NCBI GenBank assembly: GCA_002748835.1
Contig: PDTL01000026.1
Span: 1-64,000, forward strand
Direction of reading: 5' to 3'
Source: Deltaproteobacteria bacterium
GTDB lineage: Bacteria; Desulfobacterota; Desulfobacteria; Desulfobacterales; GCA-2748835
DNA: 64,000 nucleotides
Of this stretch, positions 9,801 through 20,535 are shown piece by piece. The translations under genes were made by a program, and so were the position numbers. Position 1 is the stretch's first letter, and each line of letters starts with the position of its first letter. The notes below the pieces were generated by a model. That model saw only the letters and a program-made list of their open reading frames with translations, ran no database searches and had not been told where the DNA came from.

Positions 9801-11630
9801 TTAATTTTTGGGTTTATTCATTTTTCGTTTCTGGATGTTCAAAATGGTTTTCCGCAGGCGGATGGATTGGGGGGTGACTTCGACGCGCTCATCGTCCCTT
9901 ATGAAGTTGAGGGCCCGTTCCAGGGTCATGGGCCGGACCGGGGAGCAGACGGTGTTTTCGTCTTTGCCGGATGCCCGCATGTTGGTCAGTTTTTTTTCCT
10001 TGCAGGCATTCACGTCAATATCGGTGCCGCGGTTGTGTTCGCCGATGACCATTCCTTCATACACCGGTGTGCCTGGCGTGATAAAGAGTTCGCCTCGGGG
10101 TTCTAAGTTGAAGAGGGCATAGGGCACCGCCTTACCCTGACGGTCGGAAACAATGGAGCCGGTAAACCGGCTGGGGAAATCGCCCCGATAGCTGTCATAC
10201 CCGTCAAAAATGGAGTTGAGGATCCCGGTTCCTTTGGTATCGGTGAGAAATTCGTCCCGGTAGCCGATAAGGCCGCGGGAAGGGATGGAAAAGGTCATGC
10301 GGACCCGGCCTTTGCCGTTATTGGTCATTTCCATGAGCCGGCCTTTTCGTATGGCGAGTTTTTCCGTGACCACGCCCATGAAGGGGTCGTCGCAGTCGAC
10401 GAGGAGTTGTTCGATGGGTTCTAACTTTTCCCCGTTTTCACCATACTGAAAAATGACCTGGGGACGTCCCACGCAGAGCTCGAATCCTTCACGGCGCATG
10501 GTTTCGATGAGGATGGCCATCTGGAATTCGCCCCGGCCTTTGACCAGAAACGCATCCCGGTCATCGGTGGATTCCACGGTAATGGCAACGTTTTTAAGGG
10601 TTTCTTTGACCAGCCGATCCCGGATGCGGGCAGACTGGACATACTTTCCTTCCCTGCCCGAGAACGGAGAATCGGAGATGGAGAAGGTCATGGATACGGT
10701 GGGATCATCAACCCGCAGCCGCGGGAGCGGCGTTTCCAGATCCGGGCTGGACAGGGTGTCGCCGATGCTGACCCCTTCTACGCCGGCCAGCACCAGGATA
10801 TCGCCTGCCGTGGCCTGGGTTGTTTCGGATAAAGAGAGCCCGTCATAGACCTGGAGCTTGGAGGATTTGAGTGAGGTGCGGCTGCCGCCGGCTTGGATGC
10901 AGACCAGGCTGTCGTGTTTTTTCAGGGTGCCGCCGGCCACTTTGCCGATGGCCATGCGGCCCAGGTAATCGGAGTAGCCGAGGTCGCTGACCAGCATGTG
11001 AAAGGGGGCCTCAATATGGCTTTTCGGCGGCGGAATGGTGGCGATCAGGGTTTCAAAGAGGAGGCTCAGGTTGCCGTCTTCATCATCCGGGTCTGCCTTG
11101 GCAATGCCGTCGCGGCCGATGGCGTAGATCACGGGAAAGTCGAGCTGGTCTTCGGTGGCATCCAGATCGATGAAGAGGTCGTAGATTTCATCCAGTACTT
11201 CGGCGGCCCGGGCATCTTTCCGGTCGATCTTGTTGATCACCACAATGATGTTGAGTCCGGCTTCCAGGGTTTTCTTGAGCACAAACCGGGTCTGGGGGAG
11301 CGGGCCTTCGGACGCGTCCACGAGCAGGATGGCTCCGTCCACCATGGAGAGCGCGCGTTCAACTTCACCGCCGAAGTCGGCGTGGCCCGGGGTGTCGATG
11401 ATGTTGATTTTAATGTCATCCCAGGTGACGGCGCAGTTTTTGGCGGCGATGGTGATACCCCGTTCCCGTTCAAGGTCCATCTGGTCCATGATCCGCTCAT
11501 CCACGACCTGGCCGTCTCGAAACAGACCGCTCTGACGGAACATGGCATCGACAAGGGTGGTTTTGCCATGATCGACATGGGCGATGATGGCCACGTTGCG
11601 GATGGCGGCATTGACTGCGTGTGTTGACAT
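9801..11630 (-). CDS. typA: translational GTPase TypA/BipA
   Basis: RNVAIIAHVDHGKTTLVDAMFRQSG, DTPGHADFGGEVERAL and C-terminal LTNMRASGKDE; ATG at 11630 gives the canonical start. Confidence 0.95.
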   Translation of the reverse strand: MSTHAVNAAIRNVAIIAHVDHGKTTLVDAMFRQSGLFRDGQVVDERIMDQMDLERERGITIAAKNCAVTWDDIKINIIDTPGHADFGGEVERALSMVDGAILLVDASEGPLPQTRFVLKKTLEAGLNIIVVINKIDRKDARAAEVLDEIYDLFIDLDATEDQLDFPVIYAIGRDGIAKADPDDEDGNLSLLFETLIATIPPPKSHIEAPFHMLVSDLGYSDYLGRMAIGKVAGGTLKKHDSLVCIQAGGSRTSLKSSKLQVYDGLSLSETTQATAGDILVLAGVEGVSIGDTLSSPDLETPLPRLRVDDPTVSMTFSISDSPFSGREGKYVQSARIRDRLVKETLKNVAITVESTDDRDAFLVKGRGEFQMAILIETMRREGFELCVGRPQVIFQYGENGEKLEPIEQLLVDCDDPFMGVVTEKLAIRKGRLMEMTNNGKGRVRMTFSIPSRGLIGYRDEFLTDTKGTGILNSIFDGYDSYRGDFPSRFTGSIVSDRQGKAVPYALFNLEPRGELFITPGTPVYEGMVIGEHNRGTDIDVNACKEKKLTNMRASGKDENTVCSPVRPMTLERALNFIRDDERVEVTPQSIRLRKTILNIQKRKMNKPKN

Positions 11631-11939
11631 GCTGCTGTTCCTTTCACGCCGACGGCGCAGCCGGCGGGGATGTGTATGTACAGATGTGTTCGGGTTCGGT
11701 CGGCCGGGGATATCCGGGTGGTTTTTCAGCACGGTTTGCTCAGGCGAAAACAAAAAAGAACCCGTTTCCAGAGGAGAGTTTTTATGGGATTTCGCGCAGA
11801 AAGGCAAGTCTGTTTTAAGTGCGCCCCTCTGTTTCGGAAAGCGAAATTCACGCTTAGCACTGGTTTTTCCGTTTGTCTGGAGGGATGAGGGTTGGTATAA
11901 GTAACGACTTGACGGGATAACCTGTTTGAACAGAAGGGG

Positions 11940-12860
11940 ATGGACGCGCGCATGAAGAGGATGCCGGATCTGCTGTGGCCCTTTCGGGGGACAGGGGGCG
12001 CGGTGTTTTTTTCCCTTCTGGCCGTCGCGTTGTGGGGCAGCTCGTTTGCCGTATTTAAAATGACCTTTGCGGTCTATGACCCGGTGGTTGTGGTTTTCTG
12101 CCGGATGGTACTGGCATCGCTTTGTTTTGTCTGCTTACGGCCCTTTACCTTGCAGGTGCCGCTTGAAGGCTGGAAAGACCGGTTCCTCGTCTTATTCATG
12201 GGACTGTGCGAGCCGTGTCTGTATTTCGTGTTTGAAGTCAAGGCCCTGCTGTATACCACCGCAGCCCAGGCCAGCATGATTCTCGCTGTACTACCGCTGC
12301 TGGTGGCCGTGGCGGCCGCTGTGATCTGGCGGGAACCCCTGCCCTGGCACCGGGTGGCCGGATTTCTGACCGCAGTCGCAGGCGTATGGCTCCTGACCCT
12401 GGTGGCTGCACCAACCCAGGATGCGCCGAATCCGGTGTTCGGAAACCTGATGGAGTGCATGGCCATGCTCTGCGCCGCCGGATATACCCTGATCCTGAAA
12501 AAACTGTCCGGGAAATATCCGGCGTTCATGCTGACCGGATATCAGTCAATGGTGGGGATGGCCTTTTTTCTGCCAGGGTTGGCGCTGCCGGGGGTTGTGC
12601 TGCCGACACGGGTTGACCGTTTCGGGGTCTGCGCGATATTCTATCTGGGCGTGGTGGTATCACTGGGCGCTTACGCCCTTTTCAACACGGGGTTGAGCAG
12701 GTTGCCGGCCAGCCGGGCGGCCGCGTTTCTGAACCTCATACCCGTGGTGGGTGTCTTTATGGGCTGGGTGCTTCTGGATGAGCGGCTGATGGGCTGGCAG
12801 TGGAGCGGCGTGGCATTCATTTTTGCCGGGGTCTGGTTCAGCCAGCGGGTGCGGCAGTGA
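11940..12860 (+). CDS. EamA/DMT-family transporter
   Basis: 306 aa, multiple hydrophobic helices, ALWGSSFAVFK start and duplicated DMT architecture. Confidence 0.8.
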   Translation: MDARMKRMPDLLWPFRGTGGAVFFSLLAVALWGSSFAVFKMTFAVYDPVVVVFCRMVLASLCFVCLRPFTLQVPLEGWKDRFLVLFMGLCEPCLYFVFEVKALLYTTAAQASMILAVLPLLVAVAAAVIWREPLPWHRVAGFLTAVAGVWLLTLVAAPTQDAPNPVFGNLMECMAMLCAAGYTLILKKLSGKYPAFMLTGYQSMVGMAFFLPGLALPGVVLPTRVDRFGVCAIFYLGVVVSLGAYALFNTGLSRLPASRAAAFLNLIPVVGVFMGWVLLDERLMGWQWSGVAFIFAGVWFSQRVRQ

Positions 12861-12873
12861 AAGGGAACGCAAG

Positions 12874-14193
12874 ATGGAATACGTAAAAAAACTGTCTGGT
12901 ATGCTGGAGATCTGGATCTGGCAGGAACGACCGGAGGATTCGGGTCTCCTTCAGTTTGCCCGGCGTGCGGTGCGGGTGCTCCTGATGACGCTTCAGGTGT
13001 TTCGGGGAAATGTCCTCATGCTGCGGGCGTCGTCTCTCGCCTACAAAACCATTCTGGGGATCGTACCGCTCCTGGCCATTGCCTTTTCTGTCTTGAAGGG
13101 GTTCGGCGTGCACAGCCGGATCGAGGACCTCCTCATCAAATACGTCTCTGTGGGAAAACAGGAGATCGCCTCCCATATCATCTCGTATATCTCGAATACC
13201 AATTTCAAGGCCATTGGCAGCCTGGGGCTCGTGTTTCTCCTTTATATTTCCATCAACATGATGAGTCAGGTGGAAAAGACTTTCAACGACCTGTGGGGGG
13301 TGACCCATCCGCGGACCTGGGTCCGGAAGATCACCGATTATCTGAGCGTTCTCTTTATCAGCCCGGTGCTCATGATGATCTCCCTGACCATGATGGCGAC
13401 CTTCTCCTCCAATGCCGTGGTCGTGCGGCTGATGGAATACCCCCTGTTCGCCCAGTTCTGGGTATTGTTCAACAACATTATTCCGCTGATGGGCATCTGG
13501 GTGGCGTTTACCGCCCTGTACATCATCATTCCCAACATCCGGGTAAAGATGGTGCCTGCACTGATCGCCGGTGTGGTGACCGGTACTGCCTGGGAAGGGG
13601 CGTTCCGCATCTATGCCCACCTGAATATCGGAGTGACGAGTCATAACAAGATCTATGGTACCCTGGCCGCATTTCCCGTGCTATTGGTATGGATTTATAT
13701 CAGCTGGGTGGTGCTGCTGATGGGGGCGCGGCTCACCTGGGCCATTCAGCATGCGCGGACCCTGTCGCCGGATATCGGTGATGAGGATGTCAGCGCGGGG
13801 GTGCGGGAGCACCTGGCCGTGCATGTGATGCAGCTGCTCAGCGCGGCGTTTCATGACGGAACCGGCCCGCGGACGGCCGAAGCGATCTCCAGAGAACTGG
13901 GCGCTTCCATGCCGTATGTGGTGGAGGTGCTGGCGATGCTGATGCGCAGCGGGCTTGTTTCCGAAGTGGCAGGGGAGGTGCCGGCATTTCAGCCGGGCAG
14001 GGATATCCACGGGATTACCCTGAGAGATGTGCACGCCGCGGTCCGGGATGACGGGGGCGGGATCTGGAACCCCCCGGGCAGTATCCAGTCCGGCCATACG
14101 GAGACAGAATGGGACCGGGTGCAGCAGCATCTGTCCGGGACCCTGGAAAGCATCCGGATGATTCATCTGGTGGATACGCAGATCAAAGGGTAA
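12874..14193 (+). CDS. YihY/BrkB (RNase BN-like) family inner membrane protein
   Basis: LRASSLAYKTILGIVPLLAIAFSVLKGFG, ISINMMSQVEKTFNDLWGV, YKTIYG-like HNKIYGTLAAFPVLLVWIYISW; C-terminal winged-helix-like tail; start at ATG 12874. Confidence 0.85.
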   Translation: MEYVKKLSGMLEIWIWQERPEDSGLLQFARRAVRVLLMTLQVFRGNVLMLRASSLAYKTILGIVPLLAIAFSVLKGFGVHSRIEDLLIKYVSVGKQEIASHIISYISNTNFKAIGSLGLVFLLYISINMMSQVEKTFNDLWGVTHPRTWVRKITDYLSVLFISPVLMMISLTMMATFSSNAVVVRLMEYPLFAQFWVLFNNIIPLMGIWVAFTALYIIIPNIRVKMVPALIAGVVTGTAWEGAFRIYAHLNIGVTSHNKIYGTLAAFPVLLVWIYISWVVLLMGARLTWAIQHARTLSPDIGDEDVSAGVREHLAVHVMQLLSAAFHDGTGPRTAEAISRELGASMPYVVEVLAMLMRSGLVSEVAGEVPAFQPGRDIHGITLRDVHAAVRDDGGGIWNPPGSIQSGHTETEWDRVQQHLSGTLESIRMIHLVDTQIKG

Positions 14194-14306
14194 CCTTGCG
14201 ATGCCCGTGGGGGGCGCAGGGGGGATAACGAACAAAAACAGGGTGGAATCAGGGCCGGCACCCGGGGTATGGCCTCTGATGAACGGGAACAAAGGAGATG
14301 TGACGC

Positions 14307-15761
14307 ATGACTGTTCAAAACGGCGGCGACGGCTTTACCAGCGAAGAACGATTTGAAGACCTGTTTGAGGCGTACAACCGTGAATCTGCGGATATGCTGT
14401 GTGCAGGTGACACGGTCGAGGGCAAGGTTATCGCTGTAGGCGCCGATACTGTTTACGTGGATACGGGCACGAAAATCGACGGGGCAGTTGACAAAAAAGA
14501 GCTCCTGGATGATGACGGAAACTGCACCGTGGCAGTGGGCGATACGGTCAGCCTGTACGTCGTGTCCGCAACCGAAGATGAAGTGATTCTGTCAAAGGCC
14601 CTGTCCGGCAGGGGGGGGACGGATGCCATCGCAACCGCCCATGCCACGGGCACACCTGTGGAAGGGCGTGTCGCGGAGGTCTGCAAGGGAGGCTTTCGGG
14701 TTCGGATTGCAGGGAAACTGGCCTTTTGCCCCATCAGTCAGATGGATGTCGCGTTTATCGAGCAGGCCGAAGATTATGTGGACAAGTCGTTCACCTTTAT
14801 TGTGAAACGGTTTGAGGAAAATGGGCGGAACATAGTCGTTTCACGGCGCGAGCTTTTGGAAGCTGAGCGGAACGCCGCCCGGGCGGCGTTTTTTGACACC
14901 CTTGAGATCGGCGCGGTAATGGATGGCCGTGTGGCCAAGGTGATGCCCTACGGTTTGTTTGTGGAACTGGTGCCGGGTGTGGAAGGCATGGTGCATGTGT
15001 CCGAGATCAGCTGGAGCCGGGTGAGTGATCCATCGGAAGCGGCCGCTGCAGGCGATGCAGTGCGGGTCAAGGTGCTGAGCGTGGGCCAGGCGGAAGGCGG
15101 CAAAGCTCCGCGGATCGCCTTGTCCATGAAACAGACCGAAGACGACCCCTGGAGCCGGGTCGCTGATACGCTGAAGGCAGGCATGCAGGTGGAAGGAACC
15201 GTTGCCCGATGTACGGATTTCGGTGCGTTTGTCGAAGTGATGCCGGGTGTGGAAGGCCTCGTGCATATCAGTGAGATAAGCTATGTCAAACGGGTGACCC
15301 GGCCGGAAGATGAGGCCCCTCCGGGAACAACGGTCTTTGTGTCCATCAAGGATGTGGACCTGCAGAAAAAACGTCTTTCCTTAAGTATTCGAGATGCCAA
15401 GGGCGATCCCTGGGCTGATGCGGCGACCCGGTATCCGGCGGGAAAACCGGTCCGCGGCACGGTGGAGAAAGTGGAGCGCTTTGGCCTGTTTGTGTCTCTG
15501 GAACCCGGTGTCACCGGTCTGCTGCCCAGGCGGCGGCTTCAGGACCGTCCGGAAGGGGCTGCGGTGGAGCGTCTGAAACCGGGGGCGCAGATCGAAGTGA
15601 CGGTTCTGGCCGTGGATATGGCAGCCCGGAAGATGGAACTCGGTCTTGCAGAGGCGGATGCCGAAGGGGAGATGACCACCTGGAAGGAGGCGCCGGCATC
15701 GAACGGATTCGGTGATCTGGGTGAAAAATTGATGGCAGCCATGCAAAAACAGAAACCGTGA
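14307..15761 (+). CDS. S1 RNA-binding domain protein (ribosomal protein S1-like, multiple S1 repeats)
   Basis: repeated G-x-V-x-GxFVE-PGVEGLVHISEIS motifs. Confidence 0.88.
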   Translation: MTVQNGGDGFTSEERFEDLFEAYNRESADMLCAGDTVEGKVIAVGADTVYVDTGTKIDGAVDKKELLDDDGNCTVAVGDTVSLYVVSATEDEVILSKALSGRGGTDAIATAHATGTPVEGRVAEVCKGGFRVRIAGKLAFCPISQMDVAFIEQAEDYVDKSFTFIVKRFEENGRNIVVSRRELLEAERNAARAAFFDTLEIGAVMDGRVAKVMPYGLFVELVPGVEGMVHVSEISWSRVSDPSEAAAAGDAVRVKVLSVGQAEGGKAPRIALSMKQTEDDPWSRVADTLKAGMQVEGTVARCTDFGAFVEVMPGVEGLVHISEISYVKRVTRPEDEAPPGTTVFVSIKDVDLQKKRLSLSIRDAKGDPWADAATRYPAGKPVRGTVEKVERFGLFVSLEPGVTGLLPRRRLQDRPEGAAVERLKPGAQIEVTVLAVDMAARKMELGLAEADAEGEMTTWKEAPASNGFGDLGEKLMAAMQKQKP

Positions 15762-15915
15762 TCTTATGTCAAATCGCGTACACGAATTTGCATTCAAAAC
15801 ACAGGCGGCTTCCGTTTTGAGGTATCCGAAACCCGGCCGCGTTTATGTGTTGGGGTTCGGACCTGCTCCTCGGGGGGAGGTATGCAGGTGTGGGTACACG
15901 GAAAGGGACGGATAG

Positions 15916-16506
15916 ATGAACCGGAATCATGGGGCAGATATGCCTGCTTCACTGCCGCGGCCGTCGTTAAACGACCTGCGCGGCCGTCAGTCAGTGCGCG
16001 CCACGTTCAAACTGACCAGCCGGGCCATTGATGCCATCCGTGTGGTCTCCGTTCACCTGGGAATCAAAAAAAAGTCGCTGTTTGATCACCTGATCGAGGA
16101 TCCGGATGCGCTCTCCTCCATTGCCGACACGGTGGACAGCGGCGATTTTTGCCAGCTGAAGCGGGTGCAGAAAACGTTTGTTCTGAGCCGCAGTACGCTG
16201 GATTTATTAGACCGGATCTCCAAGGGACGCAATACGCCCCGGGACGCGCTGGTCGAGTATTCCATTCGCAGGCTGCACGATATCATTGAAACAGAAAAGA
16301 TTCGGCACCGCACGCGCAAAGCGCTTCTGGCAGAAGGGCACCCCCAGCTGATTCAGACGGAGCAGCTGTTCCGCGATGCCCTCGACCGTCTGGGGCCGGA
16401 TGATCCGGTGACGCGGCATTTCCAGAGCCTTGCGGAATGCGCGCGTGCCACGTTTTCAGCCGTTGCTGACTATGTTGAAAAGGGCGAAGTGATCGAGTCT
16501 TTTTGA
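15916..16506 (+). CDS. conserved hypothetical protein
   Basis: 196 aa ORF in a coding-like GC-rich context; no family recognised. Confidence 0.5.
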   Translation: MNRNHGADMPASLPRPSLNDLRGRQSVRATFKLTSRAIDAIRVVSVHLGIKKKSLFDHLIEDPDALSSIADTVDSGDFCQLKRVQKTFVLSRSTLDLLDRISKGRNTPRDALVEYSIRRLHDIIETEKIRHRTRKALLAEGHPQLIQTEQLFRDALDRLGPDDPVTRHFQSLAECARATFSAVADYVEKGEVIESF

Positions 16507-16521
16507 TTTGACCACCCTCCC

Positions 16522-16824
16522 ATGAAACGGAGCTGTATGATTGTTGGATACGGCCGGATGACGTTTCACCTGCATGGTGTCCGGTCTCTGAAAGAAAAGC
16601 GGAAAATTGTCAAAGCCCTTATCAGTCGGCTGCAGCGTCAGTTTAATGCGTCTGTGGCGGAAGTGGGTGACAATGACGTGCACCAGCGGGCTCAGATCGG
16701 GTTTTCGCTGGTGGGTAACGATGCCGGCGTGATCGATTCCAAAATGGACAAGTTTTTGAATATGGCAGAGAACCTTGGCATCGCGGAAATGACGGATGCG
16801 GAAACTGAGTTGATGACACTCTGA
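16522..16824 (+). CDS. DUF503 (YlxP-like) family protein
   Basis: 100 aa; LHGVRSLKEKRKIVKALISRLQRQFNASVAEVGDND. Confidence 0.85.
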   Translation: MKRSCMIVGYGRMTFHLHGVRSLKEKRKIVKALISRLQRQFNASVAEVGDNDVHQRAQIGFSLVGNDAGVIDSKMDKFLNMAENLGIAEMTDAETELMTL

Positions 16825-16876
16825 CAGCGCAGCGGGTGAATCGCGGTTCTGAGAGGCAGTCAACCCGCGATTTCTC

Positions 16877-16913
16877 AACAAAAAAGGCCGGAGGCAAACC
16901 CGGCCGATTTTGA
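16877..16913 (+). terminator. putative intrinsic terminator after the DUF503 gene
   Basis: aaaaaaGGCCGGaggcaaacCCGGCCgatttt. Confidence 0.55.
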
Positions 16914-17233
16914 AGAGGAGAAAAAAATGAAAAAGTTATTAGGCTGATTTTTGTTTTTGCAAATCATGTGCCAATCCGCTTCTGTTTTTTATATTTTATT
17001 TTTATTATTTATTTCAATATGTTGAGAAATGAAGGCAAGGTCTGTTTTCCTGTGGTGATCAAAGGGGTTCATCATTTTGAACCGCCGGGCAGGGCTGGCT
17101 GGCAGAGATCACTGGAAACAGGGGCCATGACCGGTAAAACGGGCTGATTGCTGATTCATAATTATGAATACGTGTGCGTCGCCAATCGGTAAGCAGTTTT
17201 TTAATCTTTTGATTTTAATATATATGTTGTAGT

Positions 17234-18616
17234 TCATTTTTTTGAACTCACACGGATACCGTATTTTTTAATCTTTTGATTCAAACCACTTTTAGTGATC
17301 CCCAGGCGCTCGGCCGCATGGGACTGGATCTGGTCGGCCGCATCCAGGGCCTGGAGAATCATTTCCTTTTCAACCGCCGCCAGGGTGGCGGTCAGGGTCT
17401 GGCCCGGACGAATGCCGGACAGGTGGAATCCTTCGGCATCGGTCTGGCTGATCTGCAGGGGAAAATCCGCCGGTGTCAGCTGGGGGCCGGACGCAAGCAC
17501 CATGGCCCGTTCCATGACATTTTCGAGTTCTCTTACATTCCCGGGCCAGGCATAGGCATAGATCAGTCGCCGGGCTTCCGGAGAAAGACCGGTAATCGGC
17601 GTGTTGCCGGCCCGTTCGCCTTCGTATTTGCGGATAAAATGCATGGCCAGCAGATGGAGGTCTTCGGACCGGCTCCGCAGGGGCGGCAGGTTCAGATGCA
17701 CCACATTGAGGCGGTAAAACAGGTCTTCCCGGAACGTGCCCGCCGCCACATCATCGGCAAGATGACGGTTGGTGGCGGCAATGAGTCGAAAATCGACAGG
17801 AAGGGTCTTCACGCCGCCCACCCGCTCCAGATTCCGTTCCTGGAGCACGCGGAGCAGTTTTACCTGAAGGCTGCTGGAAAGCTCCCCGATTTCATCTAAA
17901 AACAGGGTGCCGCCGTCTGCCAGTTCAAACCGGCCTTTTTTCAGGGTGGCCGCACCGGTGAACGCTCCTTTTTCGTGACCGAAGAGTTCGCTTTCAAGCA
18001 GGCTTTCGCTTAAGGCTGCGCAGTTCACGGCAACAAAGGGCTGCTCACGCCGGGGGCTGTTGAAGTGGATGGATTGGGCCACGAGCTCTTTACCGGTGCC
18101 GCTTTCCCCTTCAATGAGGATGGACGCGGATGCCGGCGCCACTTTCCGGATGGTGTCAAACAGCAGCTGCATGGGCTGGCTTTTACCCACAATATTGTCA
18201 AAATGAAACTGGGACGAGACGGCATCACGGAGCCGCCGGTTTTCCCGGACCACCCGGGAAAGGTCCATGGCTTTTTCCACATGGATGATCAGGCTGTCGT
18301 TGTCAAAGGGTTTGAGGATATAGGTGTAGGCTCCCTTTTGCATGGCTTCCACGGCTTTTTCAATGGTGCCGTAGGCGGTCATGAGGATGACCGGTACGTC
18401 CGGAGCCAGTTCCTTCGCTTCCTCGAGCAGGGCAATGCCGTCCATGCCGGGCATTTTCATGTCCGTGAGAATGAGGTCGATGTCTGCCCGGGAGAGGATG
18501 TCCAGGGCGGCCCGTGCATCGTTTGCGGTCAGGGTTTCATACCCTTCTTCTTCAAGTACGGCGCTCAGGATCAGGGGGTAATTCTTTTCATCGTCAACAA
18601 TGAGGATGGTGTCCAT
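17234..18616 (-). CDS. sigma-54-dependent response regulator (NtrC/AtoC family)
   Basis: REC domain ([10 protein letters not shown]), AAA+ [18 protein letters not shown] motif, C-terminal Fis-type HTH. Confidence 0.93.
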   Translation of the reverse strand: MDTILIVDDEKNYPLILSAVLEEEGYETLTANDARAALDILSRADIDLILTDMKMPGMDGIALLEEAKELAPDVPVILMTAYGTIEKAVEAMQKGAYTYILKPFDNDSLIIHVEKAMDLSRVVRENRRLRDAVSSQFHFDNIVGKSQPMQLLFDTIRKVAPASASILIEGESGTGKELVAQSIHFNSPRREQPFVAVNCAALSESLLESELFGHEKGAFTGAATLKKGRFELADGGTLFLDEIGELSSSLQVKLLRVLQERNLERVGGVKTLPVDFRLIAATNRHLADDVAAGTFREDLFYRLNVVHLNLPPLRSRSEDLHLLAMHFIRKYEGERAGNTPITGLSPEARRLIYAYAWPGNVRELENVMERAMVLASGPQLTPADFPLQISQTDAEGFHLSGIRPGQTLTATLAAVEKEMILQALDAADQIQSHAAERLGITKSGLNQKIKKYGIRVSSKK

Positions 18617-18621
18617 GATGG

Positions 18622-20079
18622 CTATCCTTCGGCGATGGGCAGCTTGACCACCACCCGGGTGCCGCCGATCTGGCGATTCTGGATCTGGATGCTGCCCTGA
18701 TGGGCATCGATGATGTTCCGGACAATCCCGAGGCCCAGTCCGGTTCCTTTGTCTTTGGTGGTGAAAAACGGATCCCAGATCTTTTCAACGAGTTCTTCGG
18801 GGATGCCGGTTCCCTGGTCTTCAAAACGGATACGGACCGTGTCTGCATCGCAGGTGAGGTAAATCCCCACGGTCCCGCCGTCGGGCATGGCCTGCATGGC
18901 ATTGAGCAGCAAATTCAGGAAGGCCTGGTAGAGCATATCCGTATCTGCCCATACGGGGGGCAGGGATTTTCGATTGCCGGATTCGGTGTGTTTCCGGATG
19001 GTATAGCCCTGGGTGTCGATGGTTGGGGCCAGAAATTTCAGGTTCTGCTCGATCACGGCGTCCACGTCGCAGTGGGTGCGGTTTGGTACTTGAGGACGGG
19101 CATAGTTGAGGAAATCCTGAATGATGGTGTCCAGCCGGGTAGCTTCGGTCACAATGATTTCCGGAATGGTGGATGCCGCATCCAGCCGTTTCATTTTTTT
19201 CTGGAGCAGCTCTGCGGAGCTGCGGATAATCCCCAGGGGGTTGCGGATCTCATGGGAGATGCCGGCTGTCATTTCACCTAGGGCAGACAGATGTCGCGCT
19301 TTTGCCAGCTCTTCTTTCAGCTTGAGGCGTTCCTGGGCGCGGTTTTCAATAATGCGTTCTCCGCGCTTGACTGTATAGCGGAGCACCAGAAACAGGCCGC
19401 CCATGACCAGAATGCAGGTGCCGAGCACCAGCAGCTGGAGCCGGAAAATCTCCCGGTAATCATCAGACACATTTTCAACCACCTCCACCACCCCGAGTAC
19501 AGGTCCTGAAATTTTGGACAGCGGCTGCTCGGCCCGGAGCGGGGCCAGGGTCACGATTCGGCTGTCCGCAGGGACACCGAACAGGATTTCCCAGAAATTG
19601 CCGGTCTGTACGAGAATGGTGGTCACCTCTCCCTTGACCGCCTTTCGATATCCGGAACCGCCCAGGTCGCGCATGCCGATCCGATCACGATCCATGCTGT
19701 AGGAGACAATGTTGGACAGGTCGTAGATGGTGACAGACTCTACCTTGAAACTGTGCAGGGTGGATCTGACCACCTTGTCCATGCGGGCAAACTGATCCGG
19801 TTCCCGCAGACGGATTTTCCCCAGGGTCATGGCCACGGGAATCACGAACTGCATGAAGACCTGATGGTTCAGGTTCTCGATGAGCACCCGGGCATAATCT
19901 TCCCGGTTTTTGATGAGCATGCTGCGGACCCAGTGCGTGTTGAGTCCGGAAAGAATCAGGGTGCCGATGAACATAACCGTCAGGCTGGTAAAGGTAAAGT
20001 ACTTGACAAGCCTGAACGGCTTTAACTTTTCTTCCGTGGCGTTCGGTGAGGGCTGTGACGGAGGTAGGGATGTATTCAT
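18622..20079 (-). CDS. membrane sensor histidine kinase
   Basis: [28 protein letters not shown]-box, N/G boxes, two hydrophobic segments; the ORF extends to 20262 over a tRNA so ATG 20079 is preferred; adjacent to its NtrC-type partner. Confidence 0.9.
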   Translation of the reverse strand: MNTSLPPSQPSPNATEEKLKPFRLVKYFTFTSLTVMFIGTLILSGLNTHWVRSMLIKNREDYARVLIENLNHQVFMQFVIPVAMTLGKIRLREPDQFARMDKVVRSTLHSFKVESVTIYDLSNIVSYSMDRDRIGMRDLGGSGYRKAVKGEVTTILVQTGNFWEILFGVPADSRIVTLAPLRAEQPLSKISGPVLGVVEVVENVSDDYREIFRLQLLVLGTCILVMGGLFLVLRYTVKRGERIIENRAQERLKLKEELAKARHLSALGEMTAGISHEIRNPLGIIRSSAELLQKKMKRLDAASTIPEIIVTEATRLDTIIQDFLNYARPQVPNRTHCDVDAVIEQNLKFLAPTIDTQGYTIRKHTESGNRKSLPPVWADTDMLYQAFLNLLLNAMQAMPDGGTVGIYLTCDADTVRIRFEDQGTGIPEELVEKIWDPFFTTKDKGTGLGLGIVRNIIDAHQGSIQIQNRQIGGTRVVVKLPIAEG

Positions 20080-20137
20080 AAACGATTCAATATCATTTAT
20101 CAAAACCGTCCATGCCGGAAATGATGCGATGAAAAAA

Positions 20138-20213
20138 TGGCTGGGGCGGAAGGATTCGAACCTTCGAATGCTGGAATCAAAATCCAGTGTCTTTGCCACT
20201 TGACGACGCCCCA
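20138..20213 (-). tRNA. tRNA-Gln (TTG)
   Basis: acceptor TGGGGCG/CGCCCCA, anticodon arm CTGGA-TTTTGAT-TCCAG, GGTTCGAATCC T-arm, encoded CCA. Confidence 0.93.
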
Positions 20214-20535
20214 GCAGGATTCCGGGGGATGCCGGAAACTGACGTTTACGGGGGATCATCACCGGACGCGGGCCTGAAGGTTTACCGCTGCAGGCGGGGA
20301 ATCCGGTTTATCCGCAGTTAATACAGCCGTTTTTACCATTGACGCTTCCGGTAGTCAATACCCTTGCCTGCGCTTTAAGGCAAAAAAGACCCTGTGTTCC
20401 GGTAAATCGTGGAATCGGGTTGACCGATCCCCTGTTTGGATGTATGGGCGTTCTTTCGTACGCGGTTCCGGAAAGGATTGCATACGGATAAAGAAAGGGA
20501 TATTGTATTGATACACTATAAGGAAAGCAGGACAT

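Noticed and set aside
10893-11627. 244-aa plus-strand ORF opposite typA
   Set aside because: antisense to the certain typA gene; composition is a frame artefact
12838-13644. 268-aa antisense ORF in the YihY gene
   Set aside because: His/Asp/Gly-rich mirror ORF typical of GC-rich antisense frames
17276-18700. plus-strand ORFs opposite the sigma-54 regulator and kinase
   Set aside because: antisense shadows of two clear two-component genes
20079-20262. N-terminal extension of the histidine kinase ORF
   Set aside because: it would run through the tRNA-Gln gene; internal ATG at 20079 is the sensible start
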